Positions 33,121 to 43,095 of a stretch of DNA of 64,000 bases are shown piece after piece. The notes below the pieces were generated by a model that made no database searches, was not told where the DNA came from, and worked only from the letters and a program-made list of their open reading frames with translations. This stretch comes from Paenibacillus pinihumi DSM 23905 = JCM 16419 (GTDB lineage Bacteria; Bacillota; Bacilli; Paenibacillales; Paenibacillaceae): contig NZ_AULX01000006.1 in NCBI RefSeq assembly GCF_000422505.1, forward strand, positions 124,001 through 188,000, read 5' to 3'. A program made the position numbers and the translations under genes. The first letter of the stretch is position 1; every line of letters begins with the position of its first letter.

Positions 33121-34378
33121 GTGCAGAACGTCTCCTTTGATAAAGGATCTGAATGATAATAAAGATAATCGGCAGTAAAGCAATCCAGCCTATAAAATAT
33201 AAAGATACGCAACAAAATAACAAAGATATAACTGCAAAACTATCTGCATACCTGCTGCCAAAATGCTTGTAGCTGGCTAAAAACGCAAGCAAATATACCA
33301 GCACAAAGCTGCCGTTGGCAAACAGCATCAGCTCCTTTTCTTGACCGTTAGCCAAAAATAGCAGCAGCAGAACAACACCATAAGAAATGAGCAGGAAAAA
33401 TAACGAATAGTAGGGAACGTTCGTCCGCCGGGATGTTTTGTTCAAGAAGGAGGGAAGCACGCCGTCTCTGCCCAGGGAAGAGATAAACCGGGACGCGCTT
33501 AGGACCCAGGCGTTGGTGCAAAGGACCATCAATAATATTGCGGCCAGATTTCCAAACAGTGCCGCTTGGGGTGAACTGATTAACACCAGCAATTTTGCGA
33601 TAGCGAGTTCTTCAACTCCCCCTCCCTCATAGGGAATCGTTAGAACAATCGAGGAAGCCAGCGCTAAGTATAAAACGCCGACTATTATCACGGAAATAAT
33701 CATTGCCTGTTTGTAGGTTCGTGCCGGATCGCGCACCTCCTCGGCAATCGAGGAGACATTTTCCCATCCCAAGAACGAATAAAGGCATACAACCATAGCC
33801 GTACCGACAGCTCCCCATCCGTTAGGCACAAACGGTGTCATCGATTCTATCCGATAATGCGGAACAGCGAATATGACGATACTGATCAAACCCGCCAGCA
33901 GCAATCCCAGCAACCCCAGTTGAATACGGCTATTGAGCTGCAGCTTTACCATGTTGAACAGTACGGAGATTAGCATAAAGCCAAAAGCTCCAGCCAGTAA
34001 TAGCCCGACATCCGGTGCAATATCGAATAGATGAAAAAAATATCTGGCAGACGCAATCCCCATAACAGGATTTCCCACAATCATGGTAAGGGTCAATAAA
34101 AAGCCGGTCGCCTGGCCGAGCGGTTTTCCAAACCGGAGGCGAATAAAATACACAATCCCCCCGTTATTCGGGTATCGCATGGAAATGCGTGAGAACAAGT
34201 ACGCAAGCGGGAACGAAACCAGTATGAGCACTAACCAGGACACCAGCGATGCCGGACCTGCCAACTGATAAGCAATACCAGGTACAACCAGAATTCCGAC
34301 TCCAACAATGGAGGAAACATAGAATGCCGTAAGTCCCCAGGTTCCAAGTCCTTTATTAAGATTATCGTTATCTGTCAC
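33101..34378 (-). CDS. APC-superfamily amino acid permease
   Basis: 425 residues with about 12 hydrophobic helices. APC signature near the start: GLTAFYVSSIVGVGILVVPG (unwound helix 1 with glycines). Later YSFLGWENVSSIAEEVRDPA and NAWVLSASRFISSLGRDGVL are typical. It lies 24 bp after the second ABC exporter gene and overlaps the FAD oxidoreductase by 20 bp, inside the biosynthetic operon. It could import a precursor (lysine, glycine or serine) or export product; direction and substrate cannot be read from sequence. Confidence 0.88.
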   Translation of the reverse strand: MTDNDNLNKGLGTWGLTAFYVSSIVGVGILVVPGIAYQLAGPASLVSWLVLILVSFPLAYLFSRISMRYPNNGGIVYFIRLRFGKPLGQATGFLLTLTMIVGNPVMGIASARYFFHLFDIAPDVGLLLAGAFGFMLISVLFNMVKLQLNSRIQLGLLGLLLAGLISIVIFAVPHYRIESMTPFVPNGWGAVGTAMVVCLYSFLGWENVSSIAEEVRDPARTYKQAMIISVIIVGVLYLALASSIVLTIPYEGGGVEELAIAKLLVLISSPQAALFGNLAAILLMVLCTNAWVLSASRFISSLGRDGVLPSFLNKTSRRTNVPYYSLFFLLISYGVVLLLLFLANGQEKELMLFANGSFVLVYLLAFLASYKHFGSRYADSFAVISLLFCCVSLYFIGWIALLPIIFIIIQILYQRRRSAHVQQNL

Positions 34379-34402
34379 CTTGTTTCCATTTCCTTTCTCA
34401 CT

Positions 34403-36190
34403 CTAAGCTGTCACCCATGCTGCTGAATGAATATCCGGGGCGCCGCTCTGATTCTGGAGTTTGAAATAAGCGCCTTGAAGCACAATAAGCTCCTCATGGG
34501 TCCCGCTTTCGACAATCTTTCCATTGTCTACGACGTATATAAGATCGGCTTTTCGGATTGCCGACAACCGGTGTGCGATAACAATGGCCGTGCGATTTTC
34601 CATCAAGCGCTGGAGTGAGGCATGCACAAGCCGTTCAGACTCCGCATCAAGTGCTGAGGTGGCCTCATCCAATATAACGATCGGCGCATTCTTGAGAAAT
34701 GCCCGTGCAATAGCAATTCGCTGCTTTTGCCCGCCAGAGAGCCTGGAACCACGTTCCCCGACCTTTGTCCGGTAGCCTTCAGGGAACGATGCAATAAAAT
34801 CATGTGCGATGGCTGCCTCAGCAGCAGCATGAACCTCCTCCTCTGTGGCATCAAGCTTCCCATAACGAATATTATCTAATATGGTACCATCGAACAAATG
34901 GGCATCCTGGGGAATATAAGCAAACAGGTCTCGCAGATCTGATCGCTTGTAATTGCCCAGCGGCTGTCCATTAAGCAATATCTCCCCCGCCTGATACTTA
35001 TAAAATCCGAGAAGCAGCTTAATAACGGTTGATTTGCCCCCTCCGCTTGCTCCAACAAGGGCTGCTACTTGCCCCTTTTTTATTACAAAACTCATGCCAT
35101 TCAAAATGGGAGCGGAGGCAGCGTAACCAAAAACGGTCTCCCGAAACTCGACTTCAACCGGTTCACTCTCTATACGGCTACTGTTCAGTTTCTCATCCTG
35201 CGAAAAATGGGACTGCTCAGGAGATTCATGCAGCAGTTCCGTAACTCTCGCCGCTCCGGCAAGGCCGCCTTGAAGCTGCACCACAAACTGGCCAAGCTGT
35301 AAAAAAGCATTCGACATATTAAATTGCAATTGGGCAAAGGCAATTACGATTCCAATGCCTATATGGCCGGTAATAATCATAAAGATGCCGAAAAGGATTA
35401 CACCATAGTAATTGATAACATGTAAAAAGTAGCTTACCGCCTCCATAACGGCTGTTTTGAAGCCGATCCGCTTCTTCGTCCGGGTCAATCTGTCATTGGT
35501 TTCAGAGTTGCGGTTCAATATAAAAGATTCAGCCTGAAACATCTTAATCACACGAAGACCCGAGATGAGGTCAATCGTACGTTCCGTCATTTCCGCTTTG
35601 GCTTCTTGCAATTCATTGCTTAGAATTCGCAATGAATTGGCAAACCGGGATACAAAATAAGCAGAAATAATCGTAACTCCAATCAGTACAATTGCAATTC
35701 TCCATTCCAGGATAAGCATTGTTACAATAGACCCGACACTATAATTAAAGAAATAAAAAAAGGACTTAAATTGATTCAGGTACAAATCCTCAACTGCCTG
35801 CGTATCCACTGTCATTCGCGACACATAATCACCACTATGCGTCTGTTCATGTCTCTCCAAAGGGAGCCCTACAACCTTGTTATATAAGGTTTCCCGAAGA
35901 TCCCGGACAGAGGCTTTGGCCGCATAAATACTTATATACTTGCAAATAGCTGCGAAGATGGATACGGATACAACACTTATGCTGAAAAGAATGGCCGAAT
36001 TGATGATCATATCCGTATCCCGCGCCATCGCTGCATTAAATGAATCGATGTAGACAAACGCCGCAATGATCGGAAGACTTGCGTGAGAGGCCCCGTCTCC
36101 GATGGCGCCAAGCAAATACAGCCACTTTCGTCGCCCCATCAAATTCAGTACCTGAATGCACTCTTTAATATTAAAAGCTTTTGTGCTCAT
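34403..36190 (-). CDS. ABC exporter half-transporter (membrane plus ATPase), second of pair
   Basis: 595 residues from ATG 36190 (MSTKAFNIKECIQVLNLMGR) with GGAGG 5 nt upstream; a longer in-frame start has no support. Six-helix exporter domain (about 20-310) then ATPase: Walker A GASGGGKSTVIKLL, signature RLSGGQKQRIAIARAF, Walker B IVILDEATSALD and H-loop IVIAHRLSA. It overlaps the preceding half-transporter by 20 bp; the two should form a heterodimer that exports the peptide made by the neighbouring synthetase. Confidence 0.9.
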   Translation of the reverse strand: MSTKAFNIKECIQVLNLMGRRKWLYLLGAIGDGASHASLPIIAAFVYIDSFNAAMARDTDMIINSAILFSISVVSVSIFAAICKYISIYAAKASVRDLRETLYNKVVGLPLERHEQTHSGDYVSRMTVDTQAVEDLYLNQFKSFFYFFNYSVGSIVTMLILEWRIAIVLIGVTIISAYFVSRFANSLRILSNELQEAKAEMTERTIDLISGLRVIKMFQAESFILNRNSETNDRLTRTKKRIGFKTAVMEAVSYFLHVINYYGVILFGIFMIITGHIGIGIVIAFAQLQFNMSNAFLQLGQFVVQLQGGLAGAARVTELLHESPEQSHFSQDEKLNSSRIESEPVEVEFRETVFGYAASAPILNGMSFVIKKGQVAALVGASGGGKSTVIKLLLGFYKYQAGEILLNGQPLGNYKRSDLRDLFAYIPQDAHLFDGTILDNIRYGKLDATEEEVHAAAEAAIAHDFIASFPEGYRTKVGERGSRLSGGQKQRIAIARAFLKNAPIVILDEATSALDAESERLVHASLQRLMENRTAIVIAHRLSAIRKADLIYVVDNGKIVESGTHEELIVLQGAYFKLQNQSGAPDIHSAAWVTA

Positions 36191-37973
36191 ACAGGCCTCC
36201 TCCCTGGACGGATACATGCTGATCAGACTGCTGATGGCGGAACAGTTCCCTGTACAATCCTTCGCTTTGAAGCAATTCCTGATGCGTGCCCTCCTGTGTG
36301 ACGACACCCCGATCCAGTACCATAATGTGATCTGCACTTACTATCGTAGATAACCGATGGGCAATAACAATGACTGCCCGGTCTTTTTTTATTCGTTCCA
36401 GGGCCTGCTGGATGCGTTCTTCCGAATGCTTGTCCAGCGCTGATGTCGGCTCGTCCAAAATTAATATTGGTGCCTGCTTTAGAATTGCCCTGGTAATGGC
36501 AAGCCTCTGCTTTTGACCACCTGAGAAATTCGCTCCTCTTTCCTCGATTATGGTGTCATAGCCGTGCGGAAGCTTATCTATAAACTCATGTGCATGTGCC
36601 GCGCGGGCTGCCTCCATAATTTGTTCGATACTTGCTTGCGGATTTGCAATTCGCAAATTGTCTGCAACAGTTCCCGGAAACAAAAAGCTGTCCTGAGACA
36701 CAAGCGCTATGCTAGCTCTTATATCTCTCAGGGTGATGTCCTGTGCAAGTTGTCCATAGAACCGGATATCCCCTTCCTGATGCTGCTGAATGCCGCAAAT
36801 CAATTGGATCAGAGTCGATTTCCCGCTGCCGCTTGGTCCTACAATTGCCAACATTTGACCCGTCTGAAGAGTGAACCCAATTTTATTCAATACAGGCTGA
36901 TCCGGAATGTATCCGAATGATACCCCGCGCATTTCAAGAATACACTCCGGACCCGCATGGCTATCTCTATTTGCTGTTGTCTTGCGCAACTCCTCCAGTC
37001 TGGTCCCGTCACTTCTCTCGTCCTCTTGTGACAGAACTTCCTCAATGCGGCCTACAGCTCCTAAAGTCAGCTTATAATTGCTAATCAGTCCCGGCAGCGC
37101 ATTAATTGGATGGATGATTTGGTTAATCAGCACGAGAAAGACAAGCAGCTCTCCTACTGATATGTATCCGGCAGCCGACAAGTAAGCGCTAAGAATCGTG
37201 CACAGAAAATAAGTCCCCCACATTTGAATCGTATTTACCGGCTCCATCCATGCCTTTCGTTTTTCCACTCGCAACATTCTTCCGAATAATTGCTTTAACA
37301 CTCCCGAAAATTTCCGGCGAAACTCCGGCTCGAGATTATAAGCTTTTAGTACCGGAACGCCACCCACCGTATCCTGAACAGAGGTATTAATTTCCCCGTA
37401 TTGCAGTTGGACTTCAGCTGCCATCCGGTCTAACGGCTTGGCTAGCCGGCCAATCAAAAAGGTTGAAGTTGGGATTAGAACCATACTGAATAGCAGCAAT
37501 TGCCAGTTGATTTGTACCAAATAGACAAATGCACAAACGAAGACGATGGGATTATAGATATATTCATAAAATTTATTTTCCAAAACCTGTTCAATAGCTG
37601 TCGCATCATTGTTGATTCGGGAGCCCAATTCCCCGGAATGCCGCTCTTCGACGTACGATACAGGTATACCTACAAACTTGCGAAATAATTGGGCTCTCAT
37701 ATTCTGAAGCACATTTGCACTGAAATGGACCGAGGTATACTTCACAATATATTTGCATATCACGCCTAATGTAATGGCAGCCAAAATCGCATATAACAGC
37801 GGCATCACTTTAGCCGTTTCCTCCGACCCCACAACTCCGTCCAGCAAATGCTGGGATAATATCGCCAAACTAATATCGATCAGGCCAACAATTAATGAGA
37901 ATACGACACTTACCCATATCCAGCCTTGGTACGGCTTCAAAAATCGAATTAAGGTTGATAAGCTAACATTCAT
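36171..37973 (-). CDS. ABC exporter half-transporter (membrane plus ATPase), first of pair
   Basis: 600 residues, ATG with GGAGG 7 nt upstream. Six-helix exporter domain then ATPase: Walker A GPSGSGKSTLIQLI, signature NFSGGQKQRLAITRAI, Walker B ILILDEPTSALD, H-loop VIVIAHRLST. Seventy-five bp after the synthetase stop and overlapping the next half-transporter by 20 bp. Both halves keep complete catalytic motifs. Likely role: efflux of, and resistance to, the operon product. Confidence 0.9.
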   Translation of the reverse strand: MNVSLSTLIRFLKPYQGWIWVSVVFSLIVGLIDISLAILSQHLLDGVVGSEETAKVMPLLYAILAAITLGVICKYIVKYTSVHFSANVLQNMRAQLFRKFVGIPVSYVEERHSGELGSRINNDATAIEQVLENKFYEYIYNPIVFVCAFVYLVQINWQLLLFSMVLIPTSTFLIGRLAKPLDRMAAEVQLQYGEINTSVQDTVGGVPVLKAYNLEPEFRRKFSGVLKQLFGRMLRVEKRKAWMEPVNTIQMWGTYFLCTILSAYLSAAGYISVGELLVFLVLINQIIHPINALPGLISNYKLTLGAVGRIEEVLSQEDERSDGTRLEELRKTTANRDSHAGPECILEMRGVSFGYIPDQPVLNKIGFTLQTGQMLAIVGPSGSGKSTLIQLICGIQQHQEGDIRFYGQLAQDITLRDIRASIALVSQDSFLFPGTVADNLRIANPQASIEQIMEAARAAHAHEFIDKLPHGYDTIIEERGANFSGGQKQRLAITRAILKQAPILILDEPTSALDKHSEERIQQALERIKKDRAVIVIAHRLSTIVSADHIMVLDRGVVTQEGTHQELLQSEGLYRELFRHQQSDQHVSVQGGGLYEHKSF

Positions 37974-38048
37974 TCTGAACCTCCATCACAAGTTACCACA
38001 ACTGCAAGCAGATGGCCCTGTGCATGGACCATCTGCTGCTGCAGCGGT

Positions 38049-41000
38049 TTAGACTAGCTGCGTTCGTATGTGTCTGGCGTAGGCCCGGGGGGTACGATGA
38101 CGGAATACACCAATATTGTCAACCGGGTATCCTCTGTCCTCCACCTCAAGTTCCAGCCTGATTGCATGCAGTGAGTTGCCGCCTAACTTAAAGAAATCAT
38201 CGTCAAGTCCGATTTGTTTGATGTTAAGCAGTTGCTGCCATATTTCTAAAAGCTCAGCTTCCAGCGGATCAGGCTGTTCCTGCATTTCATTTACCGGGGC
38301 TTGCAAGGAGACTGACGGCTCCGGCAGCTGCTTCAAGTCCGCCTTTCCATTTGGCGAAAGCGGAATTGCTTCCAATTGAACAACAAAATCAGGAACCATA
38401 TAGGAAGGCAATGATCCGGCCAAATGGTCAGTCATGCTTACTGCCGACACTTCTGAAGCTGCTACGATATACAGGCAAATCCGCGCTTCCTCATGCTCGC
38501 CTCTGACTTGTATAATCGCCTCCGTCACTTGCGGGAACGACAACGCGTGATGAATGATCTCGTCTGCTTCAATTCTAAAACCCCGTATTTTAATCTGATG
38601 ATCCGATCTTCCGAAATATTCAATCTGTCCATTTGGCAACCAACGGGCAATATCGCCGGAATGATACATTCGTTGATCGGGACGGAACGGACAAGGAACA
38701 AACTTGTCCGCTGTTAGTTCCGTCTGATTCAGATACCCTCTGGCAACTCCGACACCGGCGATCCACAGATCTCCCGGCACACCAATCGGTACGGGTTCCA
38801 GCTTATCATTCAAAATATAAATCTGAGTATTATGAATGGGTCTTCCGATCGGTACCGGCCCGGTTTCCACTGTCGGCTCACATAAATGGAAGGTTACATC
38901 GACAGTCGCTTCCGTAGGTCCGTATACATTGATCAGCTTTGCTTTTATGCCGGGCAGGGCATGGAAGCGGTTGACCTGGCGGCGCGGCAGTGCTTCTCCG
39001 CTGGCAAACAGGTATCGCAGCGAGGATAAATCCGCTGATGCCCCGTCCCGTTCGGCATAGTCCAGAAAAAGGGACATCATCGACGGGACAAAATGCATGG
39101 CCGTCACTTGATCCTCTTTTACAATCCGGAGAATTTGCTTCGGCTCCTTCTCAGCCCCCGGCGCAAGCAGCGTGACACTTGCCCCCGCGAATACCCACCA
39201 GAATAATTCCCATACCGAAACATCAAACGTAAATGTCGTTTTTTGCAGCACAACATCTTCAGGACCGATCGGATATTCGGTCTGCATCCAGTTAATCCTG
39301 TTCATTATGGAATGATGCTCAATCATGACGCCCTTAGGCTTGCCTGTTGTTCCGGAAGTATAAATGATATACGCAATATCCGCAGGACCATGATCGGACT
39401 TCAATTTCACAGTTGCGTCTTCAACCTCGGGAAGGTCGTCTAAAAGAATTACATTCAAGCCGTTTTGTTGCCGGAGCCTGTCGATGGTTTTCCTCTGTGA
39501 AAGCACTATAGATGTGCCGCTATCCTCGAGCATGTAATCGATACGGCTATCCGGATATGCCGGATCAATGGGCATATAAGCCCCTCCCGCCTTCAACACG
39601 CCGAGAATGCCGGCTAACATGTCGACGGAGCGCTCCGTTAAAATCCCGACCGCATCCCCTGGCTGAACACCAGCGTTTTGCAACAAGCAGGCGATGTGCG
39701 TCACACGGTCATTCAATTGCAAATAAGACAGTGTCTCCTCCCCGGAGCGGACTGCTGTATGATGAGGGTAACGGGCAGTCTGCTCATCAAAGAGCCGGTC
39801 CAGTGTCTGTTTGTCCGGAAAGGAAGCTTCTGTATCATTGAACTGTTCCAGCAGTATTTGCCTCTGCCGCTCCGTTACACAACTGACATCGCCCAATAAA
39901 GCATCCGGTTCGGCCAGAAAACGATCCAACAGGCTGATGAAGCTCTCGGCAAACCATTCAATCGTTTCCTGCCGGAAAAGCGAGGTGTTGTAATCGAACT
40001 TCAAACCTGTGGCTCCCGCCCGTTCCACAGCCTCAAGCATAAAGTCAAATTTGGCTGCGTGATGTTCATAGGCAAACGGACGAAGTGTCCAATCGTACAT
40101 CCTCTGCTGCGAGACATGCATCCCTTGGGAAACAAGCATGGCTTCCCGCAAATCCATATTTTGAAGAACAAACATCGTATCAAACAAAGGATTTCTCCCG
40201 GGATCACGTACTAGCCTTAACTTGTCGATCAGCTCTTCGAACGGGTAATCCTGGCGGTCCAAAGCTTCGAGCACCGTTTGTTTAACCTCTGACAAATAGC
40301 TCCTGAATGATTGCTGTTTAACCGGAAAAGTACGAATAGCAAGAGTTTGGACAAACATCCCGACAAGCGGCTCCAGATCCGGATGCTGTCTTCCTGAAGT
40401 CGGCGTCCCGATTACGATGTCTTCATGATTGGTATACTGCATTTGCAGGATTGAAAATATGGAGAACAGAACCATATACTTGGTTGTCCCGCTATGCCTG
40501 CACCACTCATCCAGTCGTGCATTTTGCTCGGGTGTTAAATATCTTTTGACCCGGCTGCTTTCATATTGCCGCTCCGCTGGCCTCGGGAAATCGTGAGGCA
40601 GGCTGGCAGCAGTTTCCGCCCCGTCAAACTGATTTACCCAGTATGCCTCGTCTCTCTTCCAAAGCGCTTCATTATCCTGCTCCCATACAGCATAATCTGT
40701 ATAGCTGACGGACAGCTCTTCCGGCTTGTCTCCCTGATAGAACATAAACAACTCTTGCAGCAAAATACTTACCGAAATCGCATCCGCCGCTATGTGGTGC
40801 ACATCGAACATAAACAGATTAGAATTCTCATCGAGCTTCGCCAGTCCGACACGGATTAGCGGCGCTGCCGTCAAATCAAACGGCCGGACAAAAGCTGCAG
40901 CAGCCGCTTCCGGCGTTCTGCCATCCAGAGAAATCTTCTCCAGCTTCAGCTCGACGGACTGCTGCACAACTTGTACGGGCTCCTTGCCATTCCATTGAAA

Positions 41001-43079
41001 CGAAGTCCGCAGAGACTCATGTCTCGCTGTTAATTGACCCAATGCCGCTTCCAGCCGGCTGCTGTCCAGTGCCCCTTCGATAACGAGAAAGCCGGGAATG
41101 TTGTAGGACGTGTGGGCACCCTGTGTGCGGTGAAGGATGTACAGCCTTTTCTGCGCAGATGTAACCGGATAATGGGACCGTGCGGCAACCGGCATAATGG
41201 CCTTATTTTCTTCAATCCCCTTGTCCTTCAAACTGTCTATAAAACTTGCAAGCTGCCGGAGGGTCGGGTAATGAAATACATCAGCAATTTTTAACTTTAT
41301 TCCCCAGCATTTGTTGACAAGCATCGCACAGCGTGTCGCCTTGAGTGACTGTCCGCCCAATTGAAAGAAATCACTGTTTCTGCCAATAGAAGAAGAAGCG
41401 CCAAGCAGCGTCTTCCAAATCGACAGCAGCTTATGCTCGGTTTCACTTGCCGGAGCTTCTGCTTCAGAATCTTCCATTTCAAGCGGCATTTGAAGAAGCT
41501 CCTGCAGATTAATTTTTCCGTTATTCAGAAGAGGCATCGAGGTCAAATGTTTATAGTGAAGCGGAATCATATAATCCGGCAGTAATTTCAATAAACGGTT
41601 CCGCAGCTCTTGCGCCGGAACGATCTGTTCGGACCGGTAGTAAGCGACCAAAAACTTGTCTCCGCTGGCATCCGTACGGGCAAGGACCACGGCCTGACGG
41701 ATATCATCTTGCGCCATTAGAGAGGCTTCGATTTCACTTAACTCTACCCGGAACCCTCTAATTTTAATTTGAAAATCTCTGCGGCCCATGAAGGCGATTG
41801 ATCCGTCGGGCAGCAAGCGGCCGATATCCCCCGTCTTATACAGCTGGTTGGAGTTTAGCTCAGGAAAGGGATTTGCGATAAAGGCTTGAGCCGTTTTTTC
41901 TGTATCCCGCAGATAACCAAGTCCAACGCCTGCACCGCCAATATAAATTTCTCCCGGCTCGCCAGGTTCAACTTGCTTTCCCGCATCATCCAGCAATACG
42001 ATCTGCACATTCTTAATCGGCCGGCCCAGTGGAATATCTCCTTCGGGTAAAACCTCAATCGGATAATACAGGCAAGCAATACTGGTTTCCGTAGGACCAT
42101 AGTGATTGGAGATCCGGATGTCAGGGAACATCGATTGAAAAGATGCCACGGTTGCCGGAGACAGCTTCTCCCCGCCTACCCAGACATATTGCACAGTGTC
42201 CAGAGCAGCTCTCATTGCTTCATCATATTCTAATTGTTCTGTCAGGAAATCAAATAAGGAAGGAACAACATGGAAAAGCGTTATTTGATAATCATGTACC
42301 AGCTTCAATATATTTTCAGCCGTTTTCTCCATCCGTTGAGAAGGGATCACTGTTTTCCCGCCATGTGCAAGCGGCCAAAGAAACTGCCAGACGGAGCTGT
42401 CAAAGGTCGGGCTGGATAGCTGCAGTGTCGTATGCGCCGTATCCGAACCGAGAGTCTCAGTCATCCACTGGAAACGATTCACAATACCACGGTGCGGGAC
42501 AATTGCACCTTTGGGCTTGCCTGTTGAACCCGAGGTGTAAATAACGTACATCGCTGCTTCCAGCAGTAACTTGGCAGATGCATCGTCAGAATAGTCAGGC
42601 ACTTTGATTGATGCCGTGTCAGCAGGAGATGCAGACATCGAGCTGTAATCTACGACCAGAGTCTTATCGCCTGCTACGCTGTCACTTGAAATCTCAGTTA
42701 AAGAGCAGGGACCGTCAACATCCTCAAGTATGTAACGGATTCGGTCCAGCGGCCAATCGGGGTCAACGGGTACATAAGCAGCTCCCGATTTCAAAATGGC
42801 AAGCATAGAGATTAAGAAGTTAAGCCCCTTATGCATCACGATTGGTATAAAGTCCCCGGGTACAGCACCTTGTCCCCGAAGCAAAGCCCCAACTTTGTCC
42901 GCATATTCGTTCAATTCGCGGTAAGTAAGCTGCTCCTGTTCATAAATTGCAGCAATATGATCCGGAGTGCGGGCAGCCTGAAGCTCAAACAATATATGAA
43001 TAGGCAGATCATCCAGAGAATACCGCGTTTCAATTCGGGACTGATCCAATAAGAGTGTATTTACGGGTTCAGAATTCAA
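38049..43079 (-). CDS. Dimodular non-ribosomal peptide synthetase, A-T-C-A-T
   Basis: 1676 residues from TTG 43079 (GGAGG 8 nt upstream). A1 (about 25-530): YTSGSTGKPKG, NHYGPTET, YKTGDIGRLL, GRRDFQIKIRGFR, NGK lysine. T1: serine in LGGQSL (about 573). C (about 640-1080): HHIAADAIS, an Ala in place of the Gly of HHxxxDG. A2 (about 1100-1580): YTSGTTGKPKG, NVYGPTEAT, GRSDHQIKIRGFR. T2: LGGNSL (about 1632). The A2 pocket reads as D-V-W-H-F-S-V-V-D-K, very close to serine codes such as that of EntF. A1 reads as D-S-W-H-W-G-H-I-A-K, which I do not recognise. There is no thioesterase, reductase or epimerase domain, so release must use another enzyme or a spontaneous step. It lies between the MetRS-like gene and the exporters. 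Confidence 0.93.
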   Translation of the reverse strand: MNSEPVNTLLLDQSRIETRYSLDDLPIHILFELQAARTPDHIAAIYEQEQLTYRELNEYADKVGALLRGQGAVPGDFIPIVMHKGLNFLISMLAILKSGAAYVPVDPDWPLDRIRYILEDVDGPCSLTEISSDSVAGDKTLVVDYSSMSASPADTASIKVPDYSDDASAKLLLEAAMYVIYTSGSTGKPKGAIVPHRGIVNRFQWMTETLGSDTAHTTLQLSSPTFDSSVWQFLWPLAHGGKTVIPSQRMEKTAENILKLVHDYQITLFHVVPSLFDFLTEQLEYDEAMRAALDTVQYVWVGGEKLSPATVASFQSMFPDIRISNHYGPTETSIACLYYPIEVLPEGDIPLGRPIKNVQIVLLDDAGKQVEPGEPGEIYIGGAGVGLGYLRDTEKTAQAFIANPFPELNSNQLYKTGDIGRLLPDGSIAFMGRRDFQIKIRGFRVELSEIEASLMAQDDIRQAVVLARTDASGDKFLVAYYRSEQIVPAQELRNRLLKLLPDYMIPLHYKHLTSMPLLNNGKINLQELLQMPLEMEDSEAEAPASETEHKLLSIWKTLLGASSSIGRNSDFFQLGGQSLKATRCAMLVNKCWGIKLKIADVFHYPTLRQLASFIDSLKDKGIEENKAIMPVAARSHYPVTSAQKRLYILHRTQGAHTSYNIPGFLVIEGALDSSRLEAALGQLTARHESLRTSFQWNGKEPVQVVQQSVELKLEKISLDGRTPEAAAAAFVRPFDLTAAPLIRVGLAKLDENSNLFMFDVHHIAADAISVSILLQELFMFYQGDKPEELSVSYTDYAVWEQDNEALWKRDEAYWVNQFDGAETAASLPHDFPRPAERQYESSRVKRYLTPEQNARLDEWCRHSGTTKYMVLFSIFSILQMQYTNHEDIVIGTPTSGRQHPDLEPLVGMFVQTLAIRTFPVKQQSFRSYLSEVKQTVLEALDRQDYPFEELIDKLRLVRDPGRNPLFDTMFVLQNMDLREAMLVSQGMHVSQQRMYDWTLRPFAYEHHAAKFDFMLEAVERAGATGLKFDYNTSLFRQETIEWFAESFISLLDRFLAEPDALLGDVSCVTERQRQILLEQFNDTEASFPDKQTLDRLFDEQTARYPHHTAVRSGEETLSYLQLNDRVTHIACLLQNAGVQPGDAVGILTERSVDMLAGILGVLKAGGAYMPIDPAYPDSRIDYMLEDSGTSIVLSQRKTIDRLRQQNGLNVILLDDLPEVEDATVKLKSDHGPADIAYIIYTSGTTGKPKGVMIEHHSIMNRINWMQTEYPIGPEDVVLQKTTFTFDVSVWELFWWVFAGASVTLLAPGAEKEPKQILRIVKEDQVTAMHFVPSMMSLFLDYAERDGASADLSSLRYLFASGEALPRRQVNRFHALPGIKAKLINVYGPTEATVDVTFHLCEPTVETGPVPIGRPIHNTQIYILNDKLEPVPIGVPGDLWIAGVGVARGYLNQTELTADKFVPCPFRPDQRMYHSGDIARWLPNGQIEYFGRSDHQIKIRGFRIEADEIIHHALSFPQVTEAIIQVRGEHEEARICLYIVAASEVSAVSMTDHLAGSLPSYMVPDFVVQLEAIPLSPNGKADLKQLPEPSVSLQAPVNEMQEQPDPLEAELLEIWQQLLNIKQIGLDDDFFKLGGNSLHAIRLELEVEDRGYPVDNIGVFRHRTPRAYARHIRTQLV

Positions 43080-43095
43080 CTACAAGACCTCCATC

